Shown piece by piece: positions 52,359 to 61,683 of a stretch of DNA of 64,000 nt. The position numbers and the translations under genes were made by a program. Source of the DNA: Zoogloea oryzae (lineage in GTDB: Bacteria; Pseudomonadota; Gammaproteobacteria; Burkholderiales; Rhodocyclaceae); contig NZ_BSPX01000006.1 of the NCBI RefSeq assembly GCF_030161255.1, forward strand, positions 1-64,000. Reading direction: 5' to 3'. The notes beneath the pieces are model-generated. The model was not told the DNA's origin, did not search any database, and saw only the letters and a program-made list of their open reading frames with translations. Every line of letters begins with the position of its first letter. Position 1 is the stretch's first letter.

Positions 52359-52367
52359 GGCTGCAAA

Positions 52368-52853
52368 TCAATCCCTGAAGTTGCCATACTGCAAAGGATA
52401 GTCGGCAATTTCCTTGCGAACCAGGGCAATACAGTCTTGCAGGAGGTCGCGCTTGGCGCCACTCACCCGCACGGCTTCGCCCTGGATGCTGGCCTGAACC
52501 TTCAGCTTGCTGTCCTTGATGAGCTTGACGATCTTCTTGGACTGCTCCTGCTCGATGCCGACGCGGACCGTGAGTTCCTGCTTGACCTTGTTGCCGCCCA
52601 CCTTCTGCACGTCGCCATGCTTGAGGCAGCGCACGTCGATCTTCTTGGCGGTCATCTCGGGCAGCAGGATGGCCAGCATCTGTTCGAGCTGAAAATCGCT
52701 GTCGCCGTGCAGGGTCAGCAGCTTTTCGGTCTGCTCGACCCGCGCGTCGCTGCCCTTGAAGTCGTAGCGGCCGGTGATCTTGCGATTGGCGCCCTCGACG
52801 GCGTTACGCAGGGCAACCATGTCGACTTCGGAGGTGATGTCGAAGGACGGCAT
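52368..52853 (-). CDS. yajQ: YajQ-family cyclic-di-GMP-binding protein
   Basis: 161 residues, standard. MPSFDITSEVDMVALRNAV start, RYDFKGSDARVEQ, and KQELTVRVGIEQEQSKKIVK. In Xanthomonas YajQ binds cyclic-di-GMP and acts with a transcription factor; nucleic-acid binding is also reported. Could connect to the GGDEF/EAL and PilZ proteins in the window, though that is speculation. Confidence 0.92.
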   Translation of the reverse strand: MPSFDITSEVDMVALRNAVEGANRKITGRYDFKGSDARVEQTEKLLTLHGDSDFQLEQMLAILLPEMTAKKIDVRCLKHGDVQKVGGNKVKQELTVRVGIEQEQSKKIVKLIKDSKLKVQASIQGEAVRVSGAKRDLLQDCIALVRKEIADYPLQYGNFRD

Positions 52854-52866
52854 GATCGACTCCCGT

Positions 52867-53190
52867 TCAGCCGAAGTAGCAGACGTAGTGGTAGGGCTCG
52901 CCCGTCACTTCGATGTCGAAGCTGGAGTCGCCCGGCACGTTGAAGCTCTCGCCAGCGGCGGAGGTCTTCCATTCGGTCTCGCCCTTCAGGCGATAACGGC
53001 AGGCGCCGGCCACGGTTTCCATCACTTCCGGCGCGCCGGTGTTGAAGGTCAGGCTGGCCGGCAGGATCACGCCGACGGTCTTCTTGCTGCCATCGGCGAA
53101 CAGAACGGTGTGGCTGACGCACTTGCCGTCGAAATACACATTGGCTTGCTTGACGACGGACACGCCGTCGAATTGTGCAGACTGGGTCAT
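52867..53190 (-). CDS. ppnP: Pyrimidine/purine nucleoside phosphorylase PpnP
   Basis: 107 residues, cupin fold, phosphorolysis of several nucleosides. VSVVKQANVYFDGKCVSHTV, TVGVILPASLTFNT, and the C-terminal FDIEVTGEPYHYVCYFG match YaiE/PpnP. About 10 residues longer at the N-terminus than the E. coli form; an internal start is not obvious. 13 bases upstream of yajQ. Confidence 0.9.
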   Translation of the reverse strand: MTQSAQFDGVSVVKQANVYFDGKCVSHTVLFADGSKKTVGVILPASLTFNTGAPEVMETVAGACRYRLKGETEWKTSAAGESFNVPGDSSFDIEVTGEPYHYVCYFG

Positions 53191-53212
53191 TTTGTCAATT
53201 CAAAGGATGAAG

Positions 53213-53446
53213 TTATTCGATGCCGAGCAGCCGCTGGAGGATGCCCTTGGCCATGAAGCCGATGAAGCCGACGCCCAAGCCTATGAACATCCAGATCGCG
53301 CCGTATTTGCCTGCCTTGGATTCCCAGGCGAGGTGGCCGATGATGAAGATCATGTAGGCGATCAGGCCCCCGACGCAGACCTTGAGGGAGATGTCCTCAA
53401 ACTCTGCGACGGTCAGCCCGAAGACGAATACGTCGTTGGGATCCAT
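53213..53446 (-). CDS. DUF2788 small membrane protein
   Basis: 77 residues with two membrane helices (GGLIAYMIFIIGHLAW and IWMFIGLGVGFIGFMAKGI). Conserved FGLTVAEFEDISLKVC start. Function unknown. Lies 9 bases after argG on the same strand, so probably cotranscribed. Confidence 0.82.
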   Translation of the reverse strand: MDPNDVFVFGLTVAEFEDISLKVCVGGLIAYMIFIIGHLAWESKAGKYGAIWMFIGLGVGFIGFMAKGILQRLLGIE

Positions 53447-53455
53447 GCCGGCCGA

Positions 53456-54685
<1,230 letters not shown>

Positions 54686-54744
54686 GTCCTGCTTTCTGCT
54701 AATGAGTAGATGAGTCTTGAATCAATTGTTGCCGTACTTCAGGG

Positions 54745-55671
54745 TCAGTCGTTTTCGACCTTGCCAATCATCAGGAATTCCATCAGGGCCTTCTGGGCAT
54801 GGAGGCGGTTCTCGGCCTCGTCCCAAACCACCGATTGCGGGCCGTCGATCACTTCGGCCGTGACTTCCTCGCCTCGGTGCGCCGGCAGACAGTGCATGAA
54901 CAGCGCGTCGGGGCTGGCCACCTGCATCATGTCGGCGTCGACCCGCCAGTCGGCGAAGTCGCGCATCCGCTCGTCGTTTTCGGCCTCGAAGCCCATGCTG
55001 GTCCACACATCGGTGGTGACCAGATCGGCGCCACGGCAGGCATCCATCGGATCGGCGAAACTCACGAAGTGGTCGGAGCCCTGCACGCCGGCGAGTTCGG
55101 GGCAGAACTCGTAGCCCGGCGGTGTCGAGACGTGGACCTTGAAGTCCAGCAGTTCGGCGGCCTGCAGCCAGGTGTTGCACATGTTGTTGCCGTCGCCGAC
55201 CCACGCCACCGTCTTGCCCTGAATCGAGCCGCGATGCTCTATGAAGGTGAAGATGTCCGCCAGGATCTGGCAGGGGTGGAATTCGTTGGTGAGGCCGTTG
55301 ATCACCGGCACGCGGGAGTATTCGGCGAAGCGCTCGATGATCGACTGCTCGAAGGTTCGGATCATCACGATGTCGCTCATCCGCGAGATCACCTGGGCGG
55401 CGTCCTCGACGGGTTCGCCGCGGCCGAGCTGGGAATCACGCGTGTTGAGGTAGATGGCCGAGCCGCCGAGTTGCTGCATCCCCGCCTCGAAAGACAGGCG
55501 CGTGCGCGTGCTGGCCTTCTCGAAGATCATCACCAGCGTCCGGTCGAACAGCGGGTGATGGGGTTCGTAGCGCTTGAACTTTTCCTTGATCCAGCGGGTG
55601 CGGGCAAAGAGGTAGTCGTACTCGGCGCGAGTGAAATCTTTGAACTGTAGGTAGTGTCTCGGTGCGTTCAT
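54745..55671 (-). CDS. argF: Ornithine carbamoyltransferase
   Basis: Makes citrulline from ornithine and carbamoyl phosphate. 308 residues. Carbamoyl-phosphate motif EKASTRTRLSFEAG, ornithine loop DVWTSMGFE, and HCLPAHRGEEVT. The start is ATG 55671. A hairpin plus T-run in the leader (55761-55793) may attenuate transcription. Confidence 0.97.
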   Translation of the reverse strand: MNAPRHYLQFKDFTRAEYDYLFARTRWIKEKFKRYEPHHPLFDRTLVMIFEKASTRTRLSFEAGMQQLGGSAIYLNTRDSQLGRGEPVEDAAQVISRMSDIVMIRTFEQSIIERFAEYSRVPVINGLTNEFHPCQILADIFTFIEHRGSIQGKTVAWVGDGNNMCNTWLQAAELLDFKVHVSTPPGYEFCPELAGVQGSDHFVSFADPMDACRGADLVTTDVWTSMGFEAENDERMRDFADWRVDADMMQVASPDALFMHCLPAHRGEEVTAEVIDGPQSVVWDEAENRLHAQKALMEFLMIGKVEND

Positions 55672-56240
55672 GGCACTCGTTCTTGATTATGGTGCCGTCA
55701 GGCAAGTGGGTGAGTCTGCATGCTGTTGTCAGACGCACCCGGCAGGAAAGCCCGCCCGACAAAAAGGCGAAACGGCAGCTCACGCCGCCGTTTGGTATCT
55801 AGTAACAACGTATCATCCTAATTCAAAACCATCTTTTTGTATAGCCACCCCCGTTTTGCGGCTTTTTCGTGACACCTCACGCACATCTTCCCCGCGCCCA
55901 TCTCCGGCCGCAGCCAGGAAAAAATCGCCCCGCCTGACGCCGTTCGCTCAAATTCACAAAAACGGTTACGTGATCGTGCCAATATCATGATCATTTGCTA
56001 CCCTTCGCGGGCTTTTTAACCAAGGGGCGCAAGGCACCGCAGGTTGCCGCTGCAGGCATCAGGACGGCATCCCGCGCAAAAGCCTGGCAGGCACTCCGGA
56101 TGACATCTTTTTTCATTGGCCGACAACTTTGTCCGCGCCATTGAAACCCGACGCAGATAACCTTACCCGACTTCCATCAACACGCCGGATGCCTTTCCGT
56201 TTCCAGCGAACCGAACTTACTCCGAGAGCGCAGCATATCC
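55672..56240. other. Divergent region between argF and the asparagine-synthetase-like gene
   Basis: 569 bases without a supported gene. On the argF side an AAACGGC (55770-55776) / GCCGTTT (55787-55793) hairpin is followed on the minus strand by CGCC and five T residues: a possible attenuator or weak terminator about 100 bases before argF. The segment 55795-55860 is AT-rich and probably the argF promoter. The rest, up to 56240, is unremarkable. Confidence 0.4.
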
Positions 56241-58028
56241 ATGATCCGCGGCTTTATCGATTTCGACACCCTCGACCGCAACCAGAATTTTGACCGGCTC
56301 GACCTCCGGGACATCTCGCTGCCGGGCCTTCAACTTCAGCACGACGGCACCCGTGTGGCGGCTTTCGCCAATGGCGCACAGTTGATGCTGCTGCAGGGCG
56401 AACCGCGATTCCGTGATGCAGCCCTCGGTCGTCGCGTCGCGCAGGATGGCTGGACCGCCGTGATCGCCCAGCTCTGCGAAGCGCCGGACGCCTTCATCGC
56501 CGGCCTCGAAGGGCGTTTTGCGCTGCTGTGGATCGATCTCGCCAAGGGCCGCCTCGGGCTGGCTTCCGACCGCTTCAACACCTACGGCTTCTGCTACGCC
56601 AGCGAAGGCCGCCGCCTGAGCTTTGCCGACAAGGCCAACGAAGTGCCCGCGCTGCGCCGCGAGATCGACCGCCAGGGCGTGTTCGACTACCTGTACTTCC
56701 ACGCGATTCCGGCGCCCGGCACCATCTTCAAGGATATCTTCCGCCTCGAGCCGGGCTCCCGCCTCAATGCCGACAAGGAGCGCACCCAGCTCGTCGCCTG
56801 GTGGCAGCCCCGCTTCGAAGAACCCGCCAGCGCCGATTTCGCCAGCAGCGCCACCACCTTCAAGACACTGATCAAGTCGGCCGTCGAACGCGAACTCGAC
56901 GGCGCCTCGGTGGGCGCCTTCCTCTCTGGCGGCACCGACAGCTCCACCGTGGTCGGCATGCTCGCCAAGAGCGGCAACCCGGTCACCGCCTACTCCATCG
57001 GCTTCGAGGCCGAAGGCTACGACGAGATGGAGTTTGCCAAGATCGCCGCCAAGCACTTCGGCGTGAAGCACGTCCCGTACTACATCACCTCCGACGACCT
57101 GGTCGCCAATATCCCCAGCGTCGCCACGTCCTACGACCAGCCCTTTGGCAACTCGTCGGTGCTGCCTGCCTACCTGTGCGCCAAGCTGGCTCACGACGAC
57201 GGCCACCGCAAGATGTTCGCCGGCGACGGCGGCGACGAACTCTTCGGCGGCAACACCCGCTACGCCAAGCAGCGCGTGTTCGGCTACTACGAGAACGTGC
57301 CCGGCCTCATCAAGAGCGCCCTCCTCGAACCCGTCATCATGCAGACCCCGCTGGGCAAGCTGCCGCTGATGCGCAAGGCCGCCAGCTACATCGAGCAGGC
57401 CACCACCCCGCTGCCCGAGCGCACCGCCCAGTACAACCTGATCTACCGCCTCGGGATGGACAACGTTTTCCCGAAGGATTTCCTCGCCGGCGTCGACACC
57501 GACGCGCCGGTCAAGCTGCAGCGCCGGGTCTGGCAGAACACCACCGCCCACGCGCTGGTGAACAAGATGCTCAATTTCGACTGGCGCTTCACGCTGGCCG
57601 ACAACGATCTGCCCAAGGTGATCGGCAGCACCCGGCTTGCCGGCATGAACGTGATCTTCCCGCTCCTCGACGACGCACTGCTGGATTTCTCGCTCCAGCT
57701 GCCGCCCGAGTACAAGCTCAAGGGCCTCCAGCTGCGCTGGTTCTTCAAGGAAGCCCTGAAGGATTTCCTGCCGCCCGAGATCATCACCAAGAAGAAGCAG
57801 GGCTTCGGCCTGCCCTACGGTCACTGGGTGCTCAAGCACAAGGGCCTCGACAAGCTGGCCCGCGAATCCCTCGACGTGCTGGTTGAGCGCAACATCCTGC
57901 GCAAGGATTTCGTGAGCGAACTGTTCTCCACCCACCTGCCGGCCTACCCGGGCTACTACGGCGAGATGGTGTGGATTTCGATGATGCTCGGCCAGTGGCT
58001 GGACAAGCACGCGCCCGCCAGTCGCTGA
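56241..58028 (+). CDS. Asparagine-synthetase-like protein lacking the glutaminase cysteine
   Basis: 595 residues. The C-terminal AMP-forming amide synthetase domain (about 215-560) is intact: PP-loop FLSGGTDSSTVVG, YSIGFEAEGYDEMEFA, MFAGDGGDELFGG and KKKQGFGLPYG. The N-terminal Ntn-type domain is recognisable (GLASDRFNTYGFCYASEG) but starts MIRGFIDF where AsnB has MCGI, and no RHRGPD motif is seen. Glutamine hydrolysis is therefore unlikely; ammonia use, or an amide ligase acting on another substrate, is inferred. The ATG at 56241 has a weak ribosome-binding site and no better start exists upstream. Confidence 0.87.
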   Translation: MIRGFIDFDTLDRNQNFDRLDLRDISLPGLQLQHDGTRVAAFANGAQLMLLQGEPRFRDAALGRRVAQDGWTAVIAQLCEAPDAFIAGLEGRFALLWIDLAKGRLGLASDRFNTYGFCYASEGRRLSFADKANEVPALRREIDRQGVFDYLYFHAIPAPGTIFKDIFRLEPGSRLNADKERTQLVAWWQPRFEEPASADFASSATTFKTLIKSAVERELDGASVGAFLSGGTDSSTVVGMLAKSGNPVTAYSIGFEAEGYDEMEFAKIAAKHFGVKHVPYYITSDDLVANIPSVATSYDQPFGNSSVLPAYLCAKLAHDDGHRKMFAGDGGDELFGGNTRYAKQRVFGYYENVPGLIKSALLEPVIMQTPLGKLPLMRKAASYIEQATTPLPERTAQYNLIYRLGMDNVFPKDFLAGVDTDAPVKLQRRVWQNTTAHALVNKMLNFDWRFTLADNDLPKVIGSTRLAGMNVIFPLLDDALLDFSLQLPPEYKLKGLQLRWFFKEALKDFLPPEIITKKKQGFGLPYGHWVLKHKGLDKLARESLDVLVERNILRKDFVSELFSTHLPAYPGYYGEMVWISMMLGQWLDKHAPASR

Positions 58029-58036
58029 ACGTGAAA

Positions 58037-58112
58037 ATGGCCGCTGCCTGAGCCGCGGCCATCGTCAAACCGGGGGTGAGCAAACGTCGGAAGATTGACG
58101 TTTGCTCACCCC
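58037..58112. repeat. Two hairpins between convergent genes, one a 16-bp perfect inverted repeat
   Basis: First, ATGGCCGC (58037-58044) / GCGGCCAT (58055-58062). Second, GGGGTGAGCAAACGTC (58073-58088) and GACGTTTGCTCACCCC (58097-58112), a perfect 16-bp inverted repeat with 8-base loop. Neither has a T-run. They sit between the asparagine-synthetase-like gene and the KfrA-like gene; they may end both transcripts or be protein-binding sites. Confidence 0.75.
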
Positions 58113-58120
58113 GGGGCGTT

Positions 58121-59164
58121 TCAGGCTTTCTGCTTTCTGAGCTGGGCCAGCTCCGCCAGCGCTTCGGCAAGATTAGCCTCGGCCCGCTGGGCGCGGGCGG
58201 TCTCTGCAAGCCGCACCTCCTCGACCGCCCTCGCCCGGGCTTCCGCTGCGGCCACCGCAGATTCCTTGCCGTGGGCCGCTTCACTGGCGATCTTGAGCTG
58301 GGCCTGAAGGCGCTCGATCCGCCCTTCGGCAGCAGCCAGCGAGGTTTCGATCTGGCGGGTCTTCGACACGGCTTCGCGCAGGGCGGCCTTGGCCTCCTCG
58401 GTCTGCTCGCGCTGGCGCGCTTCCCGATCCTCCCGATTGGCGATCTGCTGACGCATCGCCATCAGCTCGGCCACCTTCTCCTGGCGGGCCGTCTCGATCT
58501 GCTTGAGCAGCAGCTCTCGTTCCTGGGCGCCTCGCTCCTGTTCATCCTTCAGGGACGCGCTGTAGCGATCCCGGTCGGCCTGAAGCAGGCGAACCATCCG
58601 CTCTGATTCCGCGGCGAACTTCTGCTCCCGCACCTCGGCCGCCTCTTCGAGCTGCTTCACGCGGTTTTCAAGCCCTTCCCGCTGGCGCAGGAATTCCAGT
58701 GCCTGGTTGCGCAAGTCCGTGATCGTGCTGTCGCGGCTGCTCACTTCCTGCTCCAGCAGCGCGATCTGCCGGGATGCGGTGGCGCCCACGGCTTCGAGCT
58801 GCCGGATGCGGTCGTCGGCTTCCTGGAAGCGCTGGCGCAGGGCTTCGCGCTCCTGCTCCAGATCCTGGCGCTGGGCAGCCAGAATCTGGTCGGCCTGCTG
58901 GAGCGACAGCGACCACATCTTGCTCATGAATGAATCCGTCGCCGAGATCAGCTCGTCGGGCATCCCCGGAATGCTGCGCTGACGGAAGAAGGCGGCGCCC
59001 GTCTCGCGGCGCCACTGGTCGATGTAGCGCTGGACGATCTCGCTCGAGCCCTTGTTGCCGAGCTCGGCATAGACGAGGTTGAACGACGGGTTCTCTCCCT
59101 GGGAGAGTAACTGAAAGCAGATCTGCTCGACTGCCTCGAACGTGACACTACTGCTGCGGGCCAT
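58121..59164 (-). CDS. KfrA-like DNA-binding coiled-coil protein
   Basis: 347 residues. The N-terminus (about 1-110) resembles the KfrA_N plasmid DNA-binding domain: FEAVEQICFQLLSQGENPSFN and YIDQWRRETG. Residues about 95-345 form a continuous coiled coil rich in Glu, Arg, Gln and Ala heptads. Plasmid KfrA proteins bind an operator and form multimers supporting partition. Here it is chromosomal, next to a tyrosine recombinase. Possible role in nucleoid organisation or recombinase control; unproven. Confidence 0.8.
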   Translation of the reverse strand: MARSSSVTFEAVEQICFQLLSQGENPSFNLVYAELGNKGSSEIVQRYIDQWRRETGAAFFRQRSIPGMPDELISATDSFMSKMWSLSLQQADQILAAQRQDLEQEREALRQRFQEADDRIRQLEAVGATASRQIALLEQEVSSRDSTITDLRNQALEFLRQREGLENRVKQLEEAAEVREQKFAAESERMVRLLQADRDRYSASLKDEQERGAQERELLLKQIETARQEKVAELMAMRQQIANREDREARQREQTEEAKAALREAVSKTRQIETSLAAAEGRIERLQAQLKIASEAAHGKESAVAAAEARARAVEEVRLAETARAQRAEANLAEALAELAQLRKQKA

Positions 59165-59311
59165 GGTTCGTTCCCTTGCTTTGCGAGTGCAAATTAATGT
59201 AACGCAGGAACATTACCATACGTATACGCCCGGAAAACGTAATCTTTATGACGATTCGTCGACCGTGACACACCACCCCCGAAAAGCCTGAAAGGCTTAC
59301 GTCACCCCACC

Positions 59312-60568
59312 CTAGGACTGACCGCCCGGCTTCTCGCCCGCCCACGGCAGGCGCTGCTTCTGCGCCTCATCGTGCCAGCGCTCTTCTTCCTCATGGATGT
59401 AGCGCTGGGTCGTCCGGGCATCCGTGTGCCGGGCATCCTTCTGCACATAGCGCTCGTCAATGCCGCTGTCGAGCTTGGCCGTGATGCCGGTGTGACGGCC
59501 CCAGTGGGCCGACGCCGCGCGGAGCTTTTCCTTCTTGTGCTCGGCATCGGACGGAAGCAGCTCGGCCGCGGCGCTGAAGATCTTTTTCAGGATCTGGTTG
59601 AGTCGCCGCGCGGTGATCGGGCTGCCGTCCTTCACCGATACCAGGATCGGCGTGGCGTCGTCTCGCCGGGGCACCGCGCTCAGGCCGAGGTATTTGCGGT
59701 ACCGGATCAGCGCCTGGAGCATGTCGTCGGCCACCGGCACCTTCGCCTTCTTGCCGCCCTTCCCCACCACGTGCCACCACCACAGCCCGCGCTCTTCGCG
59801 GAAGCTGTTCATCCGGTGGCTTTCGAGCTCGCCGGCGCGGGGCGCCAGCATGTAGAGCGTCGCCGCAAGAAAACGCGCCCGTTCGTATTCGTCACGGCCC
59901 CGCTCCGAATCGCGCGGCATTGCCTCGATGGCAGCCGTCACCGCCTGCCACATCTGGGCATCGAGAAAACGCTCGATCTTCTCGACCTCGTCGGTACTCG
60001 CCACTGCCCGCAGGGGCCCCGCTGCTTCCGCGGACATCTTGCGGCGGCGCTGCCGGATGAGCCCGAGGGGGTTGCCCGCCAGATAACCGGCATCGACCAG
60101 ATAGCGCATCAGCGAATTGATCGCCGCAATCGCGGTGAGCACCGCGCTTTCGGACAGCGGCCCGACAAACGGGCGCCACTTCTCCGTGCGCCGGTCGGCC
60201 TTGGGCCCGCACCAGAGCTGCGCGGGCTGCGGATCGGCGAGGAAGTTCAGGTAGCCTTCGAAATCCTGCCGATTGAGGCAGGAGATCGGCTTGCCGCAAT
60301 CATTGAGCGACCACAGCAGCAGGCGCTCGCACTCGCGCTGATAGATGCGCAGCGTACCGAGGGAGCGATCGTACTCGGCCAGAAAGCAACGGATCGCATC
60401 CGCGTCGTTGTCGGCATTGATCTGCAGTCGGGCCGGGTCCGCCCGATTGACGCCTTGCCGACCATCCAGATCGGCAGGGATCTCGATCTCGTCGAGCGGA
60501 CGGATCGGCACAAGCGGAGGTGCGACAAGCTGGGAAAACTCGGGAGCGGGCGCGGTCTTCTTTTTCAT
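59312..60568 (-). CDS. Tyrosine recombinase (phage-integrase family)
   Basis: 418 residues. SAM-like core-binding domain about 55-170; catalytic domain about 195-400 with Arg244 (LAPRAGEL), Lys270/273 (VVGKGGKKAKVP), His355 and Arg358 (SAHWGRHTG), His381 (DARHTDARTT) and nucleophile Tyr390 (TTQRYIH). All catalytic residues are present, so it should be active. No prophage genes, tRNA insertion site or direct repeats are seen around it, so it looks like a resident recombinase rather than part of an intact mobile element. Confidence 0.88.
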   Translation of the reverse strand: MKKKTAPAPEFSQLVAPPLVPIRPLDEIEIPADLDGRQGVNRADPARLQINADNDADAIRCFLAEYDRSLGTLRIYQRECERLLLWSLNDCGKPISCLNRQDFEGYLNFLADPQPAQLWCGPKADRRTEKWRPFVGPLSESAVLTAIAAINSLMRYLVDAGYLAGNPLGLIRQRRRKMSAEAAGPLRAVASTDEVEKIERFLDAQMWQAVTAAIEAMPRDSERGRDEYERARFLAATLYMLAPRAGELESHRMNSFREERGLWWWHVVGKGGKKAKVPVADDMLQALIRYRKYLGLSAVPRRDDATPILVSVKDGSPITARRLNQILKKIFSAAAELLPSDAEHKKEKLRAASAHWGRHTGITAKLDSGIDERYVQKDARHTDARTTQRYIHEEEERWHDEAQKQRLPWAGEKPGGQS

Positions 60569-60767
60569 GGACTCAAGTTTAGCCCGAGTCCGCGGTCATG
60601 CTGGAAGACGCACTCGTGCGAACGATGCGCTTGCGGAAATCCGATAGCTGTATATACTTACAGTTATCGGATGCGCAACCAGTCATCAGGCCTTTTGGCC
60701 ACGGCAAGGTCTGCGCATCTCACCTCAACGCCCCACGGGGCACCTGTCATGCTGAAAGGAGACTTCG

Positions 60768-60944
60768 ATGGAAACCTTGATCTGCCGGATTCTGATGGTG
60801 AGCGGCGTAATCGTTGGCGTTCTGCTGGCCGGCGGCCAGGGCGACCATGCCCTGGTGCCCGCCCTGCTGGCCGTGATCGTCGCCGGGGTGCTGCGCCGGG
60901 TGGGTCCGTCGCTCCCCTGGCGCCTCGGGCACGGCCGGTATTGA
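60768..60944 (+). CDS. Small membrane protein, 58 residues
   Basis: Short reading frame METLICRILMVSGVIVGV... ending GHGRY. Two hydrophobic stretches (about 5-22 and 28-42) separated by GGQGDH, then a basic tail. A good ribosome-binding site AAAGGAGAC precedes the ATG by 5 bases. Divergent from the recombinase gene and convergent with the ankyrin gene. Function unknown; real coding is supported by the start site and hydrophobic pattern only. Confidence 0.55.
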   Translation: METLICRILMVSGVIVGVLLAGGQGDHALVPALLAVIVAGVLRRVGPSLPWRLGHGRY

Positions 60945-60950
60945 TGATTG

Positions 60951-60978
60951 CGGGCAGGCAAGGCATCCGGCCTGCCCG
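60951..60978. terminator. Hairpin between small membrane ORF and ankyrin gene
   Basis: Stem CGGGCAGGC (60951-60959) / GCCTGCCCG (60970-60978). On the plus strand TTATTTT follows after 8 bases; no T-run on the minus strand. Weak terminator at best. Confidence 0.4.
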
Positions 60979-60984
60979 TAAGCC

Positions 60985-61683
60985 TTATTTTGCGCGGCCT
61001 GCGCGGGCCTTGCGTTCGGCCTGGATCAGCTCGGCGATATCGGTGTTGCGATACTTGGCTGCCCAGCTGTCGGCCGTCTCGTTCTGGTCATTCTTCAGAT
61101 CGACGTTTGCGCCAGCCTTCAGCAGACGGACAACCACGTCCTCGTGGCCATTGCGGGCGGCAAACATCAGCGGCGTGCTCCGGTTGGGGGCCAGCGCATC
61201 GGGGTTGGCGCCCCTCGCCAGCAGCATCTCGACGATGCTCACGCGGCCTTCAAAGGCGGCATAGAGCAGCGGGTTCCAGCCGTCGTGATTGAACTGGGCA
61301 CCGGCTTTCAGCAGCAGTTCAACCACCTCGGTATAACCCCGCAGGCTGGCCAGCATCAGGGCCGAATCGCCCGCGGCATTGCGCGCGTCGAGCTTGATGC
61401 CGCGCTGCTTGATCAGTTCGGCCACCACTTTGGGCTGCTCTTCGCGGGCCGCGGTGATCAGCAGCGTGTTGCCGGCAGCATCGGCCAGGTTGGGATCGGC
61501 CCCGCGGGCAACTTCCTGGGCGATTTCCTTCGCATCGCCAAGCTTGGCGGCGTTGAACAGATCATCTTGCGATGCAGCAAGCGCCGGCATCGACAGGTGC
61601 AGGCCAACGATCAAGGCCCCGATGGCCTTGACGCGCAGCGAACGGGGGGCGGGATGACAGGATACGAGGGCGGCTGTTTTCAT
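60985..61683 (-). CDS. Exported ankyrin-repeat protein
   Basis: 232 residues. Signal-peptide-like N-terminus (hydrophobic IGALIVGLHLSMPALA, cleavage near ALAA-SQ). Four or five ankyrin repeats from about 40 to 210 (ADAAGNTLLITAAREEQPKV, DARNAAGDSALMLASLRGY, GWNPLLYAAFEGRVSIVEML, RSTPLMFAARNGHEDVVVRL). Probably a periplasmic protein-binding scaffold. It overlaps tatD by ATGA, so it is translationally coupled. Confidence 0.83.
   Translation of the reverse strand: MKTAALVSCHPAPRSLRVKAIGALIVGLHLSMPALAASQDDLFNAAKLGDAKEIAQEVARGADPNLADAAGNTLLITAAREEQPKVVAELIKQRGIKLDARNAAGDSALMLASLRGYTEVVELLLKAGAQFNHDGWNPLLYAAFEGRVSIVEMLLARGANPDALAPNRSTPLMFAARNGHEDVVVRLLKAGANVDLKNDQNETADSWAAKYRNTDIAELIQAERKARAGRAK

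Noticed and set aside
59312..60568. Integrative element with attachment sites around the tyrosine recombinase
   Set aside because: No direct repeats, tRNA target, excisionase or phage genes found nearby.
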